Made by a program: the position numbers and the translations under genes. A DNA stretch of 64,000 nt from Candidatus Caldisaccharidevorator malaysiensis (GTDB taxonomy: Bacteria; Armatimonadota; Fervidibacteria; Fervidibacterales; Fervidibacteraceae), in NCBI GenBank assembly GCA_025057575.1, contig JANXBO010000008.1, positions 1 to 64,000 of the forward strand. The letters are read 5' to 3'. Shown here one piece after another: positions 30,966 through 40,306 of this stretch (the first letter of the stretch is position 1; every line of letters begins with the position of its first letter). Under the pieces are notes generated by a model. That model had not been told where the DNA came from, ran no database searches, and saw nothing but the letters and a program-made list of their open reading frames with translations.

Positions 30966-31006
30966 AAGACAAAATTTAGCGCTGGTGGGCTATCGGTCCC
31001 TTTTTG

Positions 31007-32104
31007 TTATCGGACCAGCAAAGTCACATCTCCCCGGACCAGCCGCACCTCAATGGGCACTCGGGCAGTTGTAATGTCGGCTGTGTAAGTGTAATGTCCA
31101 TTTTCTACCCGCATCAGTCTGAGAGGACCAATGGCATTCCCCCACTTTAGGACTGCCGTTATTTTCGCTGAGGCGAGGGAGGGAAGAGCCAGTAGGACAG
31201 AACCCCATTGGACCTTAATAGACCAAGGCTTAGCAGGACTTTGCAGGGCCTCCACCCGAACTTTTCCATAGGTCAAGTCCAACTGAACGGTGCTTTTGGG
31301 ACCTGGTAGAATCAGCAAATCACCGTTGCGCCACACCGTATAGTCAAAAGCCGTTTTGGAATAGACGGTGACATTACCTTGCGTCGCAATGGTGACCATT
31401 GGTCCGGTGCCTCGGTAGGACAAATAAACATCCCCCTCCATATTGCGAACAGTCAGGGCAGCCAGTTGCGTAGCCTCCATAACAAGGGATGCTTTGAAAG
31501 GCACCTTAAGATGGATTGCTTGATCGTGTCCTTTGCCGAAAATTTCCATACGAATTGTCTTTTCATCAAGGGCAAGGGCTCTGATAGAAGGCTCCGACCA
31601 GGAGAATTGGGACGAACCGGACAATTCCAGGTTAAGTAATTGATCACCGACCTGGCGGATATAAACGGTTCGGGCGGACGTCGGTAACCGGTTGGGCGGT
31701 CGGGTCTGATTTGGGGCGATCGTCGGGCGCGGGTAAAGAATTTCTTCGGTCAGAGGGACTGTCTCAGGAAGCACCTGGTAACGGGTTGCAACAGGGCGAC
31801 CATAAAAGCCGACCATCCAATTCAGAGGTCCTTTCCAATCGGAATTCTTCCGTAACCCAACGAAGACAATCAGCAGGATCAGGGCAAAGAGAGCCTCAGC
31901 AGCAATTTGTTTTTTCGGGATAGGTTTTTCTAACCGGTGATAGCGCCTTGCCCGTATGAGCATCCAGAGACCCATTGCCACAAGGGTTAAGGGAATAAGG
32001 GCGAAGGCGACGGTCTCGGCGAAACGCCGGTCTCCTAACACGATCAAAACGCCAGCAAGGGCTAACCAAATGCCGACCAGAACCCACAGAAAGTTCACTC
32101 TCAT
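31007..32104 (-). CDS. Membrane protein with DUF4097-like beta domain
   Basis: Two or three N-terminal TM segments, then a beta-rich region (VRNMEGDVYLSYRGTGPMVTIATQGNVTVYSK...VRLVRGDVTLLVR). Start at ATG 32104. Confidence 0.6.
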   Translation of the reverse strand: MRVNFLWVLVGIWLALAGVLIVLGDRRFAETVAFALIPLTLVAMGLWMLIRARRYHRLEKPIPKKQIAAEALFALILLIVFVGLRKNSDWKGPLNWMVGFYGRPVATRYQVLPETVPLTEEILYPRPTIAPNQTRPPNRLPTSARTVYIRQVGDQLLNLELSGSSQFSWSEPSIRALALDEKTIRMEIFGKGHDQAIHLKVPFKASLVMEATQLAALTVRNMEGDVYLSYRGTGPMVTIATQGNVTVYSKTAFDYTVWRNGDLLILPGPKSTVQLDLTYGKVRVEALQSPAKPWSIKVQWGSVLLALPSLASAKITAVLKWGNAIGPLRLMRVENGHYTYTADITTARVPIEVRLVRGDVTLLVR

Positions 32105-32135
32105 CTTTCCCTCACCTCTAATGCGGTTGATCCTG

Positions 32136-33098
32136 TCAAATGGTCTCCGAAGTCCGCAAACCGAGCCAAAGGCAAAAAGCACCAAAGAGAACCAAAAAGG
32201 CAGCAAGAGCCATTCTTAGAGCGGTCACTATCGCTTCGGACAATTGGATCCGGAAGAAAAAGAGTCCCCAAGCCCAATCTATGAGAAGCAACAGACCGAT
32301 CAGAAGGATGCCGATGCCCAGATATTGGGTCACACTGTTTCCCTTCGTTGGTCCCTGATGACCGGGCGCTGAAGGGCGAGTCCAGTCCGCAACAGGCAGA
32401 CCCGCATTGAGAGCCCGTGCCGTATGAACGCTGTCAAAGGCACTGTAAGCCATCAGGATAGCCAACAACGGAATCCCTAAGAAAACAACGGTTGCCAGGA
32501 TGTAAAGAACGAAACCGATCGTTGCCAACACCAGTCCTTTTTGCATCTGCCCCAAATAAAGATGACCGATGCCAGGAATCAGACCCAACGCAAAAGCCAG
32601 ACAGCCCGATCTCTGTCCTGTCAATGGCGGTGGTTGGGAGGGTTGAGAAAGAACACTGATGAGTTCGTCCAGGGAGCGGGGGAGGGTCCAGTCCGCAACG
32701 GAAAGTCCGTTGTTCATCGCCCGAGCCGTCTGCAGGGAGTCAAAAGCGCTGTAAGCCATCAGGATGAGAAGGAAGGGCAGGGTCGCCGGAATCACGCTGG
32801 TGAGCAAAAACAAGAGCAAGCCTAGCCCCGCCAGGACCAGCCCTTTTTGGAGCAGCCCCAAATAAAAGTGACCGATGCCCGGTATCAATCCCAGGACAAA
32901 AGCCAGCAAGTTGGACCTTTTTCCGGTGATGAGTTTGGATGCGGACGGTCGCGCCAGCGCCCGTCGCAACTCCTCTGCGCACCGATTGCAGAGGGACTTT
33001 TGCAAAATCGTCTGCTGGCACTGACTGCAGACAGCGAGCCCGCACCATTGGCAGACGCCAACGGCTTCTTGGTCTTCGTGCCGAGCGCACCGCATCAC
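32136..33098 (-). CDS. Membrane protein: N-terminal B-box-like Cys/His zinc motif plus two duplicated TM modules
   Basis: MMRCARHEDQEAVGVCQWCGLAVCSQCQ...C..C, then two near-identical ~80-aa modules LAFVLGLIPGIGHFYLGLLQKGLVLA...MAYSAFDSLQTARAMNNGLSVADW / LAFALGLIPGIGHLYLGQMQKGLVLA...MAYSAFDSVHTARALNAGLPVADW. Confidence 0.78.
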   Translation of the reverse strand: MMRCARHEDQEAVGVCQWCGLAVCSQCQQTILQKSLCNRCAEELRRALARPSASKLITGKRSNLLAFVLGLIPGIGHFYLGLLQKGLVLAGLGLLLFLLTSVIPATLPFLLILMAYSAFDSLQTARAMNNGLSVADWTLPRSLDELISVLSQPSQPPPLTGQRSGCLAFALGLIPGIGHLYLGQMQKGLVLATIGFVLYILATVVFLGIPLLAILMAYSAFDSVHTARALNAGLPVADWTRPSAPGHQGPTKGNSVTQYLGIGILLIGLLLLIDWAWGLFFFRIQLSEAIVTALRMALAAFLVLFGAFCLWLGLRTSETI

Positions 33099-33106
33099 CT
33101 TTCCCC

Positions 33107-33559
33107 CTACCTTTGACCTGAGAACAGGTGAAGCGACTGAAAAAGGGCTTCCGATCGCTCGGAAAAGGTCCGGACCTTATCGTGAAGGGCCTGGGTCAGG
33201 TTAGCGGGAAGGTCCGGCTGGCTCGCTAAGAGGAGAGCCACCATCAGCGCGACGGTGACCGCCATCCGAAAGGCAACGACGGGACGGGCGATCCATTCTT
33301 CCAGTTCTGCTCTCAGTTTTTGAAGGAAGCCGATGGGCAGGCGGGCAGACGAGGACAACTTAAGGAAAGCACCCTCCCCACTCAGCCTTGGTTCGGGAAC
33401 GGGGGTTTTCTTGATCCATTCCCGAAGGATCATAAAATCCGCAAGCGTCTCCCTGCAAAGGGGGCACTCCTTCAAGTGCACCTCAGCCCCCTCTCGTAAC
33501 TGGTCGGGTAGTTCGTCGTCCATCAAGCGATTGATCGTCATTTCCCAGGGACATTTCAT
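33107..33559 (-). CDS. Anti-sigma factor (zf-HC2-like, membrane-anchored)
   Basis: INRLMDDELPDQLREGAEVHLKECPLCRETLADF has the HxxxCxxC motif; one C-terminal TM; directly downstream of the ECF sigma factor gene. Confidence 0.82.
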   Translation of the reverse strand: MKCPWEMTINRLMDDELPDQLREGAEVHLKECPLCRETLADFMILREWIKKTPVPEPRLSGEGAFLKLSSSARLPIGFLQKLRAELEEWIARPVVAFRMAVTVALMVALLLASQPDLPANLTQALHDKVRTFSERSEALFQSLHLFSGQR

Positions 33560-33577
33560 ATCCCGATGCCACCCATT

Positions 33578-34126
33578 TCAGAAAATCCTTTTAAGAAGGT
33601 CTCGGAGAGTCTTCCTTGCCCGATGGAGGCGGGACTCCACCGTTCCGATGGGAATGCCCAAGGTCTGACTGATCTCAGAGTAGGTAAGACCCTCCACTTC
33701 CCTAAGGATAAAGACGGTCCTGAGTTCTTCTGATAGTTGGTTAAGCGCCCAGTTGAGGGCATCCGCCTTCTCCATCCGGTCCAGGTCGGGTTGCTCCACA
33801 AGTTCCTGCTCGCCGTTCCCTTCCTCGTTCGCAACTTGGGTAAGGGGACTTGATCGGCGCATCTTTGCTCGGCAGCAATTGATGACAATTCGGTAAAGCC
33901 AGGTGCGAAAGGACGATTCACCTCTGAAGGACGAAAGAGAGCGGTAGACCTGGAGAAGGGCATCCTGAGCCGCATCTTCGGCATCTTCTCGGCTCCGAAG
34001 AAGGTGGTAAGCGAGCCGATAGCAAAATCCCCAGTAGGAGCGGACCAGTTGGTGCCAAGCATAACCATCACCCTGTCGGCACCGATCCAAGAGTCGCTCC
34101 TCGTCCACACAGTTAGTCCTCCTCAA
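33578..34126 (-). CDS. RNA polymerase sigma factor, ECF subfamily
   Basis: LLDRCRQGDGYAWHQLVRSYWGFCYRLAYHLLRSREDAEDAAQDALLQVYRSL...FRTWLYRIVINCCRAKMRR...LRTVFILREVEGLTYSEISQTLGIPIGTVESRLHRARKTLRDLL. Confidence 0.95.
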   Translation of the reverse strand: MRRTNCVDEERLLDRCRQGDGYAWHQLVRSYWGFCYRLAYHLLRSREDAEDAAQDALLQVYRSLSSFRGESSFRTWLYRIVINCCRAKMRRSSPLTQVANEEGNGEQELVEQPDLDRMEKADALNWALNQLSEELRTVFILREVEGLTYSEISQTLGIPIGTVESRLHRARKTLRDLLKRIF

Positions 34127-34248
34127 CGGGACCTAAAAAGTTAGAAGCAAATAACCCTGGCATTATTCACTTAGATGGGCGATAATAGGTGTCCGAGTCA
34201 GCCAGGGATCCACTGAACGGCAGTTTACCAAACGGCTGCTCGTTCGGT

Positions 34249-34712
34249 CTACTCTCCGACTTGATGAAGGACCGAGTCAAGCAGTTGATCGCTAAAATAA
34301 CGCCCTTTGCTGCGCAATTCCAATAGTAGGGGCTTCAAGGCTTGAACGACACCGAGTTTTTTCCCGTATTTCAGTATTCCCAGCGTGCCCACGACCTCAA
34401 GACCGAGGTCAGACGCCCGGCGCCGGCAGACCCTATCATCGGAAAGAATAAGAGTTTTTCGGCACAAAGCCAGCGCCAAGGCGTGAGTCTCCCCCGCTTC
34501 GGCACTCAAATGGGTCCTTTCTACTACTCTTTTCAACCAATCGGGGTTGACGGGTTCTACCTTAACCGAATCTATCTTTTTAGTTCAGGACCAATCTCGT
34601 CGCGAACTTTTTCGGGCACTAACACAGTGCCGAACAGGTCCTGAAGGAGTGCCTGCTGACCAATCCGGAGCAAGGATATGAGGACATTGGCGTCACTGAC
34701 CGGTTCCTTCAT
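34249..34712 (-). pseudogene. DUF3368/PIN-domain toxin-like gene disrupted by a single frameshift
   Basis: Minus strand from ATG 34712: MKEPVSDANVLISLLRIGQQALLQDLFGTVLVPEKVRDEIGPELKR*. The frame changes at an A5 run (34577-34581), continuing KKIDSVKVEPVNPDWLKRVVERTHLSAEAGETHALALAL...LILSDDRVCRRRASDLGLEVVGTLGIL to 34249. Confidence 0.75.
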
Positions 34713-34719
34713 TCCCGCG

Positions 34720-35835
34720 CTACCCGTAGCGCCGAAGCCGGTCAACTTCCGACTGTAACTCGGTCTCTGTTACGCGGAAATAGGGAATACCTCGCTCCTC
34801 TGCCAGTCGGAGAAATTGTTCAAGAGTGAGAAATGAACTTATTAATGGACTCCCGGACACGGCTGCGACCGCTTCGCTGAGACTCACTGCTTCATCATCG
34901 TAGAGGTCCAGTATTGTGTCCAGGGCGGCACTACAGACTCGAATTGGCGAGATAGAAGGGTCTACCTTACCGAGGACCGTTTGCCCCCGGGGATAGTTCT
35001 TGAAAGGTTTCTGGTCTTTAGCCCACGGTTGCATGTCCTCCCGCCAATACCAGCGGATGGAATCTAAAAAACCCGTCATTGGGTCAATGTTGAAGATGGC
35101 TACGCAGTGACCTCCTTCCTGGAACAGGCGAGCCAATTGCTCCTCTGGCGACTTTGTTTCAACAAGAGGGCTCATCTGGGACCGGTCCAAATGAAGTAAC
35201 TGAGACCTAAAGCCCATTTCATTGATGCATTCGGCAAATATCAAGACAGCGTCGTGGTCTCTGCCCTTCAATTGCTCCTTTTTCTTCTGCCACTTTCGCA
35301 CGGCTCTTTGGATCGGATCCACCTCAGCGGCTTGGGTTGTGTGGACTTCAGCGAAGCACAAACGCCCTCCAACAATGAAACTCAAATCGGGTCCCTTTTT
35401 GTCAGGATCTTCTTCGGGATCAAAGCAAATCTGTTTTGCGCCCAGCCTCATTAGATGACGCGCCAGATATATTTCTGAGAGGGTATCCCAAAACGCACTG
35501 CCGCCCTTCTGCGTCAAACTTTTCGCCTTTTTATCGCAGTTGCGGACGTTCGCCCAATCCAATGTCTTGAGCGTATTTTCCAATGAGTTCAGCAACGGGT
35601 TGGGTGATGGCAACAGCGCCCAGGAAAGAAAACTATGAACCCCTCTGGCCCTCTCATCCGGCTCTTCACCTTTCTCAACCCAGTCCAGCAAAGCCTGCCA
35701 TTCTTGTTCTTGTAGTTCTGTAATTTCCCGCTTCACCCACTCAGGATCAAAGAGTTCACTTAATTTTTCGTAGCGGAAAAGGTTGAAAACAATAACGGTG
35801 ATAATTTGATCTCGGGTAAATGTGATTCTCGGCAT
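34720..35835 (-). CDS. Hypothetical protein: putative PD-(D/E)XK-like nuclease core with UPF0175-like C-terminal segment
   Basis: Core ...FWDTLSEIYLARHLMRLGAKQICFDPEEDPDKKGPDLSFIVGGRLCFAEVHTTQ. C-terminus AVSLSEAVAAVSGSPLISSFLTLEQFLRLAEERGIPYFRVTETELQSEVDRLRRYG resembles UPF0175 antitoxins. ORF is open from 35937. Confidence 0.6.
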   Translation of the reverse strand: MPRITFTRDQIITVIVFNLFRYEKLSELFDPEWVKREITELQEQEWQALLDWVEKGEEPDERARGVHSFLSWALLPSPNPLLNSLENTLKTLDWANVRNCDKKAKSLTQKGGSAFWDTLSEIYLARHLMRLGAKQICFDPEEDPDKKGPDLSFIVGGRLCFAEVHTTQAAEVDPIQRAVRKWQKKKEQLKGRDHDAVLIFAECINEMGFRSQLLHLDRSQMSPLVETKSPEEQLARLFQEGGHCVAIFNIDPMTGFLDSIRWYWREDMQPWAKDQKPFKNYPRGQTVLGKVDPSISPIRVCSAALDTILDLYDDEAVSLSEAVAAVSGSPLISSFLTLEQFLRLAEERGIPYFRVTETELQSEVDRLRRYG

Positions 35836-35953
35836 CTCTTTCACCTTTTCTATTGACTTTATCGGCGCTGTTTTGTCACCTTTGAACACTATAATGCGAT
35901 AATTGATGGGAGCGATCGTGAGGGATTGTCGGCGCACAGCAGAACAGGTCTGG

Positions 35954-37666
35954 TTGGCAGATCTGACTATCCGGAATTTGGCAATTATTGACGAGGTGGA
36001 GGTATCTTTTCAGCCAGGGTTCAATGTGCTGACCGGAGAGACGGGAGCCGGGAAATCCATCATCATCCAGGCGATTGGTTTCCTCTTCGGAGAAAGAGCC
36101 GATACCGACCTTATCCGATCGGGAGAAGAAGTCCTGTCCGTCAGTGCCCGATTTTGCCTGAAAAACTTCGGTGGTCTTTCTCCTACTCTTGAGGAGTTGG
36201 GGTTGGATGCTGAAAATGGGGAATTGATCCTCCATCGGGAACTTTGGCGGAGCGGGAGAGGTCGGTGTCGGGTCAATGGTCAACTGGTGACCGTCGGGCA
36301 GTTGAAGGCGATCGGCAAGGCACTTATAGACATTCACGGTCAGCACGCCCATCAGTCCCTATTAGACAGGGACACTCATCTATCCTTCTTGGATGCCTTT
36401 GCCGGTCCGCCGGTCGCTGAACTGAAGGAGCGATACAAGGAACACTACCGATGGCTTCTTGAAGTAGAAAAGGAACTGAAGGAGTTACAGCAGCGGGAGT
36501 CAGACCGAGCCCGCCAAGAGGACCTCCTTCGCTATCAGATCGCGGAGATTGAATCCGCCCAACTGGAGAGGGACGAAGAAGAGAGACTCTTGAAAGAGCG
36601 TCAGATCCTCCTTCATTCGGAGCGGTTGGTGGCAGCGCTTTCCGAGGCAAGCGAAGCCGTATCCGGCGACCGCAAGAGCCTTGATCTTCTTGGAGATGCT
36701 GTCAGCGCTTTGAAGCGGGCGAGCGAAATAGATACTGACCTAACATCTCTTTACCTGCTGTTACAACAAGCCTTTGACCAAGCCCAAGAGGTCGGTTTTC
36801 AGATCAGCCGCTACTTATCCAATGCCGACTTTGATCCTAATCGCCTGGAGGAAGTGGAAGCGAGGCTGGATCTGATCAGCCGGTTAAAAAAGAAATATGG
36901 TCCCGACATTCCGTCCATTTTGCAATATGCTGAACGCATCAAAGCCGATCTAACATCGCTGGAGACGCAGGAGGAACGGATCGGGCAGTTAGAAAAGGAA
37001 AGGGGTCGCCTAAGAAGGGCGTTGGCGGAACTCGCCTGGCAACTGTCTGCCGAACGGGCAAAGGCGGCGGCTCATTTGGAGAGGACGGTCTTGCGGCACC
37101 TGAAGCCATTGGCAATGGAAAAAACTCGGCTGACCATCGCCCTTATCCACGACGAGGCGGAGGATGGATTGGAAAAAGACGGCAAGCAGTGGGCTTTTGG
37201 ACCCGATGGCATTGACAGAGTGGAGATTCTGATCGCCCCCAACCCTGGTGAGCCGTTCAAACCGCTCTCTAAGATTGCTTCCGGGGGGGAACTGTCCCGG
37301 ACAATGCTTGCCTTGAAAGTTTCCCTTCAGGACCGGCAGCAAATCCCCATTCTCGCCTTTGACGAGGTGGATGTGGGGATCGGGGGACGAGCCGCTGCGG
37401 CAGTAGGGGAAAAGTTGCGGGAAATCGGTCAGTTCGCTCAAGTTTTATGCGTCACCCATCTGCCCCAGATCGCTTGCCAAGCCCATTGGCACCTGTTTGT
37501 GGAGAAAAATGAAGTAGCCGGTCGGACCCGAGTCAGTGTGCGCCCTTTGGCGGGGCAGGAGCGGGTTCACGAGTTAGCCCGGATGATCTCTGGCAGAGAA
37601 GTGACCGCCGGTTCCCTCAGCCACGCTCAAGAAATGTTGCAAAAAGCCCAAGCCAGCCCCCGATAG
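35954..37666 (+). CDS. recN: DNA repair protein RecN
   Basis: LADLTIRNLAIIDEVEVSFQPGFNVLTGETGAGKSIIIQAIGFLFGERAD...IDIHGQHAHQSLLD...IASGGELSRTMLALK...FDEVDVGIGGRAAAAVGEKL...VTHLPQIA. ORF is open from 35903; TTG 35954 matches the family start and leaves a TATAAT at 35890-35895 upstream. Confidence 0.94.
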   Translation: MADLTIRNLAIIDEVEVSFQPGFNVLTGETGAGKSIIIQAIGFLFGERADTDLIRSGEEVLSVSARFCLKNFGGLSPTLEELGLDAENGELILHRELWRSGRGRCRVNGQLVTVGQLKAIGKALIDIHGQHAHQSLLDRDTHLSFLDAFAGPPVAELKERYKEHYRWLLEVEKELKELQQRESDRARQEDLLRYQIAEIESAQLERDEEERLLKERQILLHSERLVAALSEASEAVSGDRKSLDLLGDAVSALKRASEIDTDLTSLYLLLQQAFDQAQEVGFQISRYLSNADFDPNRLEEVEARLDLISRLKKKYGPDIPSILQYAERIKADLTSLETQEERIGQLEKERGRLRRALAELAWQLSAERAKAAAHLERTVLRHLKPLAMEKTRLTIALIHDEAEDGLEKDGKQWAFGPDGIDRVEILIAPNPGEPFKPLSKIASGGELSRTMLALKVSLQDRQQIPILAFDEVDVGIGGRAAAAVGEKLREIGQFAQVLCVTHLPQIACQAHWHLFVEKNEVAGRTRVSVRPLAGQERVHELARMISGREVTAGSLSHAQEMLQKAQASPR

Positions 37667-37698
37667 AGATAGAGACAGAGACAAGGAAGGTCATTAGG

Positions 37699-38265
37699 AT
37701 GCGTTGCTTCCTTGCCATTGAGTTAGATGACTTAGTGCGGGACCGACTATCAAAAGTGATTGACGATTGGAGCCAGCATAAGGCGTCCGTCAAATGGGTG
37801 GAACGGGACAACCTTCACCTAACGATCAAATTTTTGGGTCAGTTCCCCGACGAACGCGTGGACGACTTATCCCAGCGCCTGCAAGAGGTGTGTCGGTCGG
37901 TTCAACCCTTCGTCTTCAATGTGGAAGGAACGGGTGTTTTCCCCGACTGGAAACGACCACGGGTCATCTGGATTGGGGTCAGGGACGGCGAACTTCTTAA
38001 ACAAGTTCACAAAAAGGTTGAGGGCGTAACGAGTCGGTTGGGTGTAGAAAGAGAGGAGCGCCCCTTTCATCCCCACATCACCGTTGGGAGGGTGCGAACT
38101 CATCAAGAGATCAAGCCCCTAATGGACGCTGTCAAGAGCCTAAAGGACGAGCCTTTCGGTTCGGTTCGGGCAGATCATCTGACTTTCTTTGAGAGCCGGC
38201 TCACCAGTCAGGGACCCATCTATCGCGTCATCAGCCGATTCGCCTTCGGCGGGGAGAGCGGGTGA
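37699..38265 (+). CDS. thpR: RNA 2',3'-cyclic phosphodiesterase (2H phosphoesterase)
   Basis: MRCFLAIELDD...WVERDNLHLTIKFLGQ...RPFHPHITVGRVR: both HxTx motifs present. Confidence 0.92.
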   Translation: MRCFLAIELDDLVRDRLSKVIDDWSQHKASVKWVERDNLHLTIKFLGQFPDERVDDLSQRLQEVCRSVQPFVFNVEGTGVFPDWKRPRVIWIGVRDGELLKQVHKKVEGVTSRLGVEREERPFHPHITVGRVRTHQEIKPLMDAVKSLKDEPFGSVRADHLTFFESRLTSQGPIYRVISRFAFGGESG

Positions 38266-38270
38266 GAAGT

Positions 38271-39815
38271 ATGAAAGAAGTCCTACCGTTAGACCAGGTC
38301 GCTGTTGTTGTGGACCGGTCGGACAATGTAGCGGTCGCAAAAAAGTTTTTGGCGGCAGGGTTAATTCTTTCTCTGAACGGGCGACCCATCGTTCTCAAAA
38401 AGAGCGTTCCCGCAGGACATCGGTTCGCCTTAAGAGCAATCCCTGCCGGTGCGTTCGTCCGACAATACGGTCAGCCCTTCGCCATTTCGCGAGGGATTGA
38501 AGAGGGGGAGTTAGTGAGCCGGGAGAATATTGAAGGGCAAATCCCCGGTCGTCAGGCTTCGTTGGCGAGTCAGAATGAACCTCCCTCTTACTTCCCCGAG
38601 TTCTGTCAACCGGTCTGGCAGGGGTATAGAAGAGCGGATGGACAAGTCGGAACCAGAAATTTCATCCTGATAGCCCCCACCAGTATGTGCGCGTCCACAG
38701 AAGCCTTCCAGATCTCGGTTCAGGCGGAACTTCTCCTTTACGATCCAGAAAAGTATCCCAACGTCTCAGGGGTGACCGCCATTCCCCACACGAGAGGCTG
38801 TGGCTGCCCCGATGGGACGCCGGTGGAAATGGTCTTGAAAATCCTGAGCCGATACATTGAGCATCCCAACGTGTATGGGGCGCTCGTTTTGGAATTGGGC
38901 TGTGAAAAAACCAACCTGAATGCCCTCCACCGTTTTCTCGGTGGCTTGCACGACAAAAAGCCGATCAAGACCCTCAGCATTCAGGGCTGTGGTGGCACCA
39001 AAGCGACGATCAAAAAAGGTTTAGATGTGGTCGGGGAGTGGCTGGAAGACGCCAACCGGTGTTTGCGTCAGTCGGTGGGTGCCAACGAACTAATCTTGGG
39101 GGTCAAGTGCGGGGGTTCCGATGGCTTCTCCGGCATCACGGCAAACCCCGCACTGGGTTACGCCGCCGACCTTTTGATCCGCCATCGGGGGACTGTTCTG
39201 TTCACGGAAGTGCCTGAGATCTACGGTGCCGAACACCTACTGGCAGCGCGAGCCAAAGACCCTGAGGTTGGTCAGAAGGTTTTAGAAGCGGTCCAATGGT
39301 TCCGAGCGTATGTTGGGACTTTTGGTCACGACCTGGACGAAAACCCGTCCGCAGGGAACATTGCTGGCGGTCTGGTGAACATTGCCTTGAAGTCCTTAGG
39401 AGCGATCGCCAAAGCGGGCACCAGTCGGCTGGAAGGGGTCATCGGCTATGGCGATCTCCCGCCTGGAAAAGGTCTTTATTTAATGCAAGGTCCTGGCTAT
39501 GATCAGGAATCCACGCCGGGATTGGTGGCGTCAGGGGCTCAGATCGTTGCCTTCACCACCGGTAGAGGGACAACCATCGGCAACGCCATTGCGCCAGTTT
39601 TGAAGATCGCCTCCAACACAGAAACTTTCCGAAGAATGGAGAACGACCTAGACATCAATGCGGGCGGGATTCTTGATGGAGAAGAGACGATAGAGCAGGT
39701 AGGGGAGCGGATTTTTCAGGCTATCCTCAACGTAGCCTCAGGGCAATGGACCAAAGCCGAAATCAATGGGCACAGGGAATTTGGTCTTTGGACAGTGGAA
39801 GGAGTTTCTCTGTGA
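38271..39815 (+). CDS. UxaA family hydrolase / altronate dehydratase
   Basis: N-terminal SAF-like domain, then GYRRADGQVGTRNFILIAPTSMCASTEA...ALVLELGCEKTN...LGVKCGGSDGFSGITANPALG...FTTGRGTTIGNAIAPVLKIASNTETF. Confidence 0.9.
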   Translation: MKEVLPLDQVAVVVDRSDNVAVAKKFLAAGLILSLNGRPIVLKKSVPAGHRFALRAIPAGAFVRQYGQPFAISRGIEEGELVSRENIEGQIPGRQASLASQNEPPSYFPEFCQPVWQGYRRADGQVGTRNFILIAPTSMCASTEAFQISVQAELLLYDPEKYPNVSGVTAIPHTRGCGCPDGTPVEMVLKILSRYIEHPNVYGALVLELGCEKTNLNALHRFLGGLHDKKPIKTLSIQGCGGTKATIKKGLDVVGEWLEDANRCLRQSVGANELILGVKCGGSDGFSGITANPALGYAADLLIRHRGTVLFTEVPEIYGAEHLLAARAKDPEVGQKVLEAVQWFRAYVGTFGHDLDENPSAGNIAGGLVNIALKSLGAIAKAGTSRLEGVIGYGDLPPGKGLYLMQGPGYDQESTPGLVASGAQIVAFTTGRGTTIGNAIAPVLKIASNTETFRRMENDLDINAGGILDGEETIEQVGERIFQAILNVASGQWTKAEINGHREFGLWTVEGVSL

Positions 39816-39830
39816 CGAAATGAATAAGAA

Positions 39831-40283
39831 CTAAGGGGAAAGGCTCTGCCTTCCTTCCTCTACGTGGTCCAAAAGTCTGCGGGCGAACCGCTCCAGTCGG
39901 TCCAGGACGGAGCGAACATACTCTTCAATTTCTCTTTGTTTCTCCGCCGCCTCTCGTTCCGCCCGCTGGAGCAGATCGTCCGCTTGCCTTCTCGCTTCTT
40001 GAAGAATGGCACTTTCGGCAACCAGTCGCTCCGCCTGCCTTCTTCCTTCTTCAACGATGCGATCCGCTTCTTCTCTTGCCCGCGCAAGGATCCGGTCGGC
40101 TTCCTCACGGGCGACCTGAAGATAGCGCTCGGACTCTCTCATTAGTTCCGTAGCGCGACGGATCTCGTCCGGGAGGGAGGCACGGACCTTTTGAAGTCGG
40201 ATGGAAAAATCGTCCTCATTGATGACGACCCGTCCAAAGAGGCGGGGTTTTCCGTTGCGCACTAAGTCTTCCAATTCGGTCAA
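39831..40283 (-). CDS. Coiled-coil protein (DivIVA/V-ATPase-E-like)
   Basis: Long Glu/Arg heptad region EEADRILARAREEADRIVEEGRRQAERLVAESAILQEARRQADDLLQRAEREA. Confidence 0.65.
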   Translation of the reverse strand: MTELEDLVRNGKPRLFGRVVINEDDFSIRLQKVRASLPDEIRRATELMRESERYLQVAREEADRILARAREEADRIVEEGRRQAERLVAESAILQEARRQADDLLQRAEREAAEKQREIEEYVRSVLDRLERFARRLLDHVEEGRQSLSP

Positions 40284-40306
40284 AGCCTGGTAAATTCCCG
40301 GAATCC

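Noticed and set aside
34130-34250. tRNA-like segment (gataataggtgtccgagtc...) upstream of the sigma operon
   Set aside because: Could not build a cloverleaf with a T-loop GTTCRA motif; no tRNA, including tRNA-Sec, was recognised in the window.
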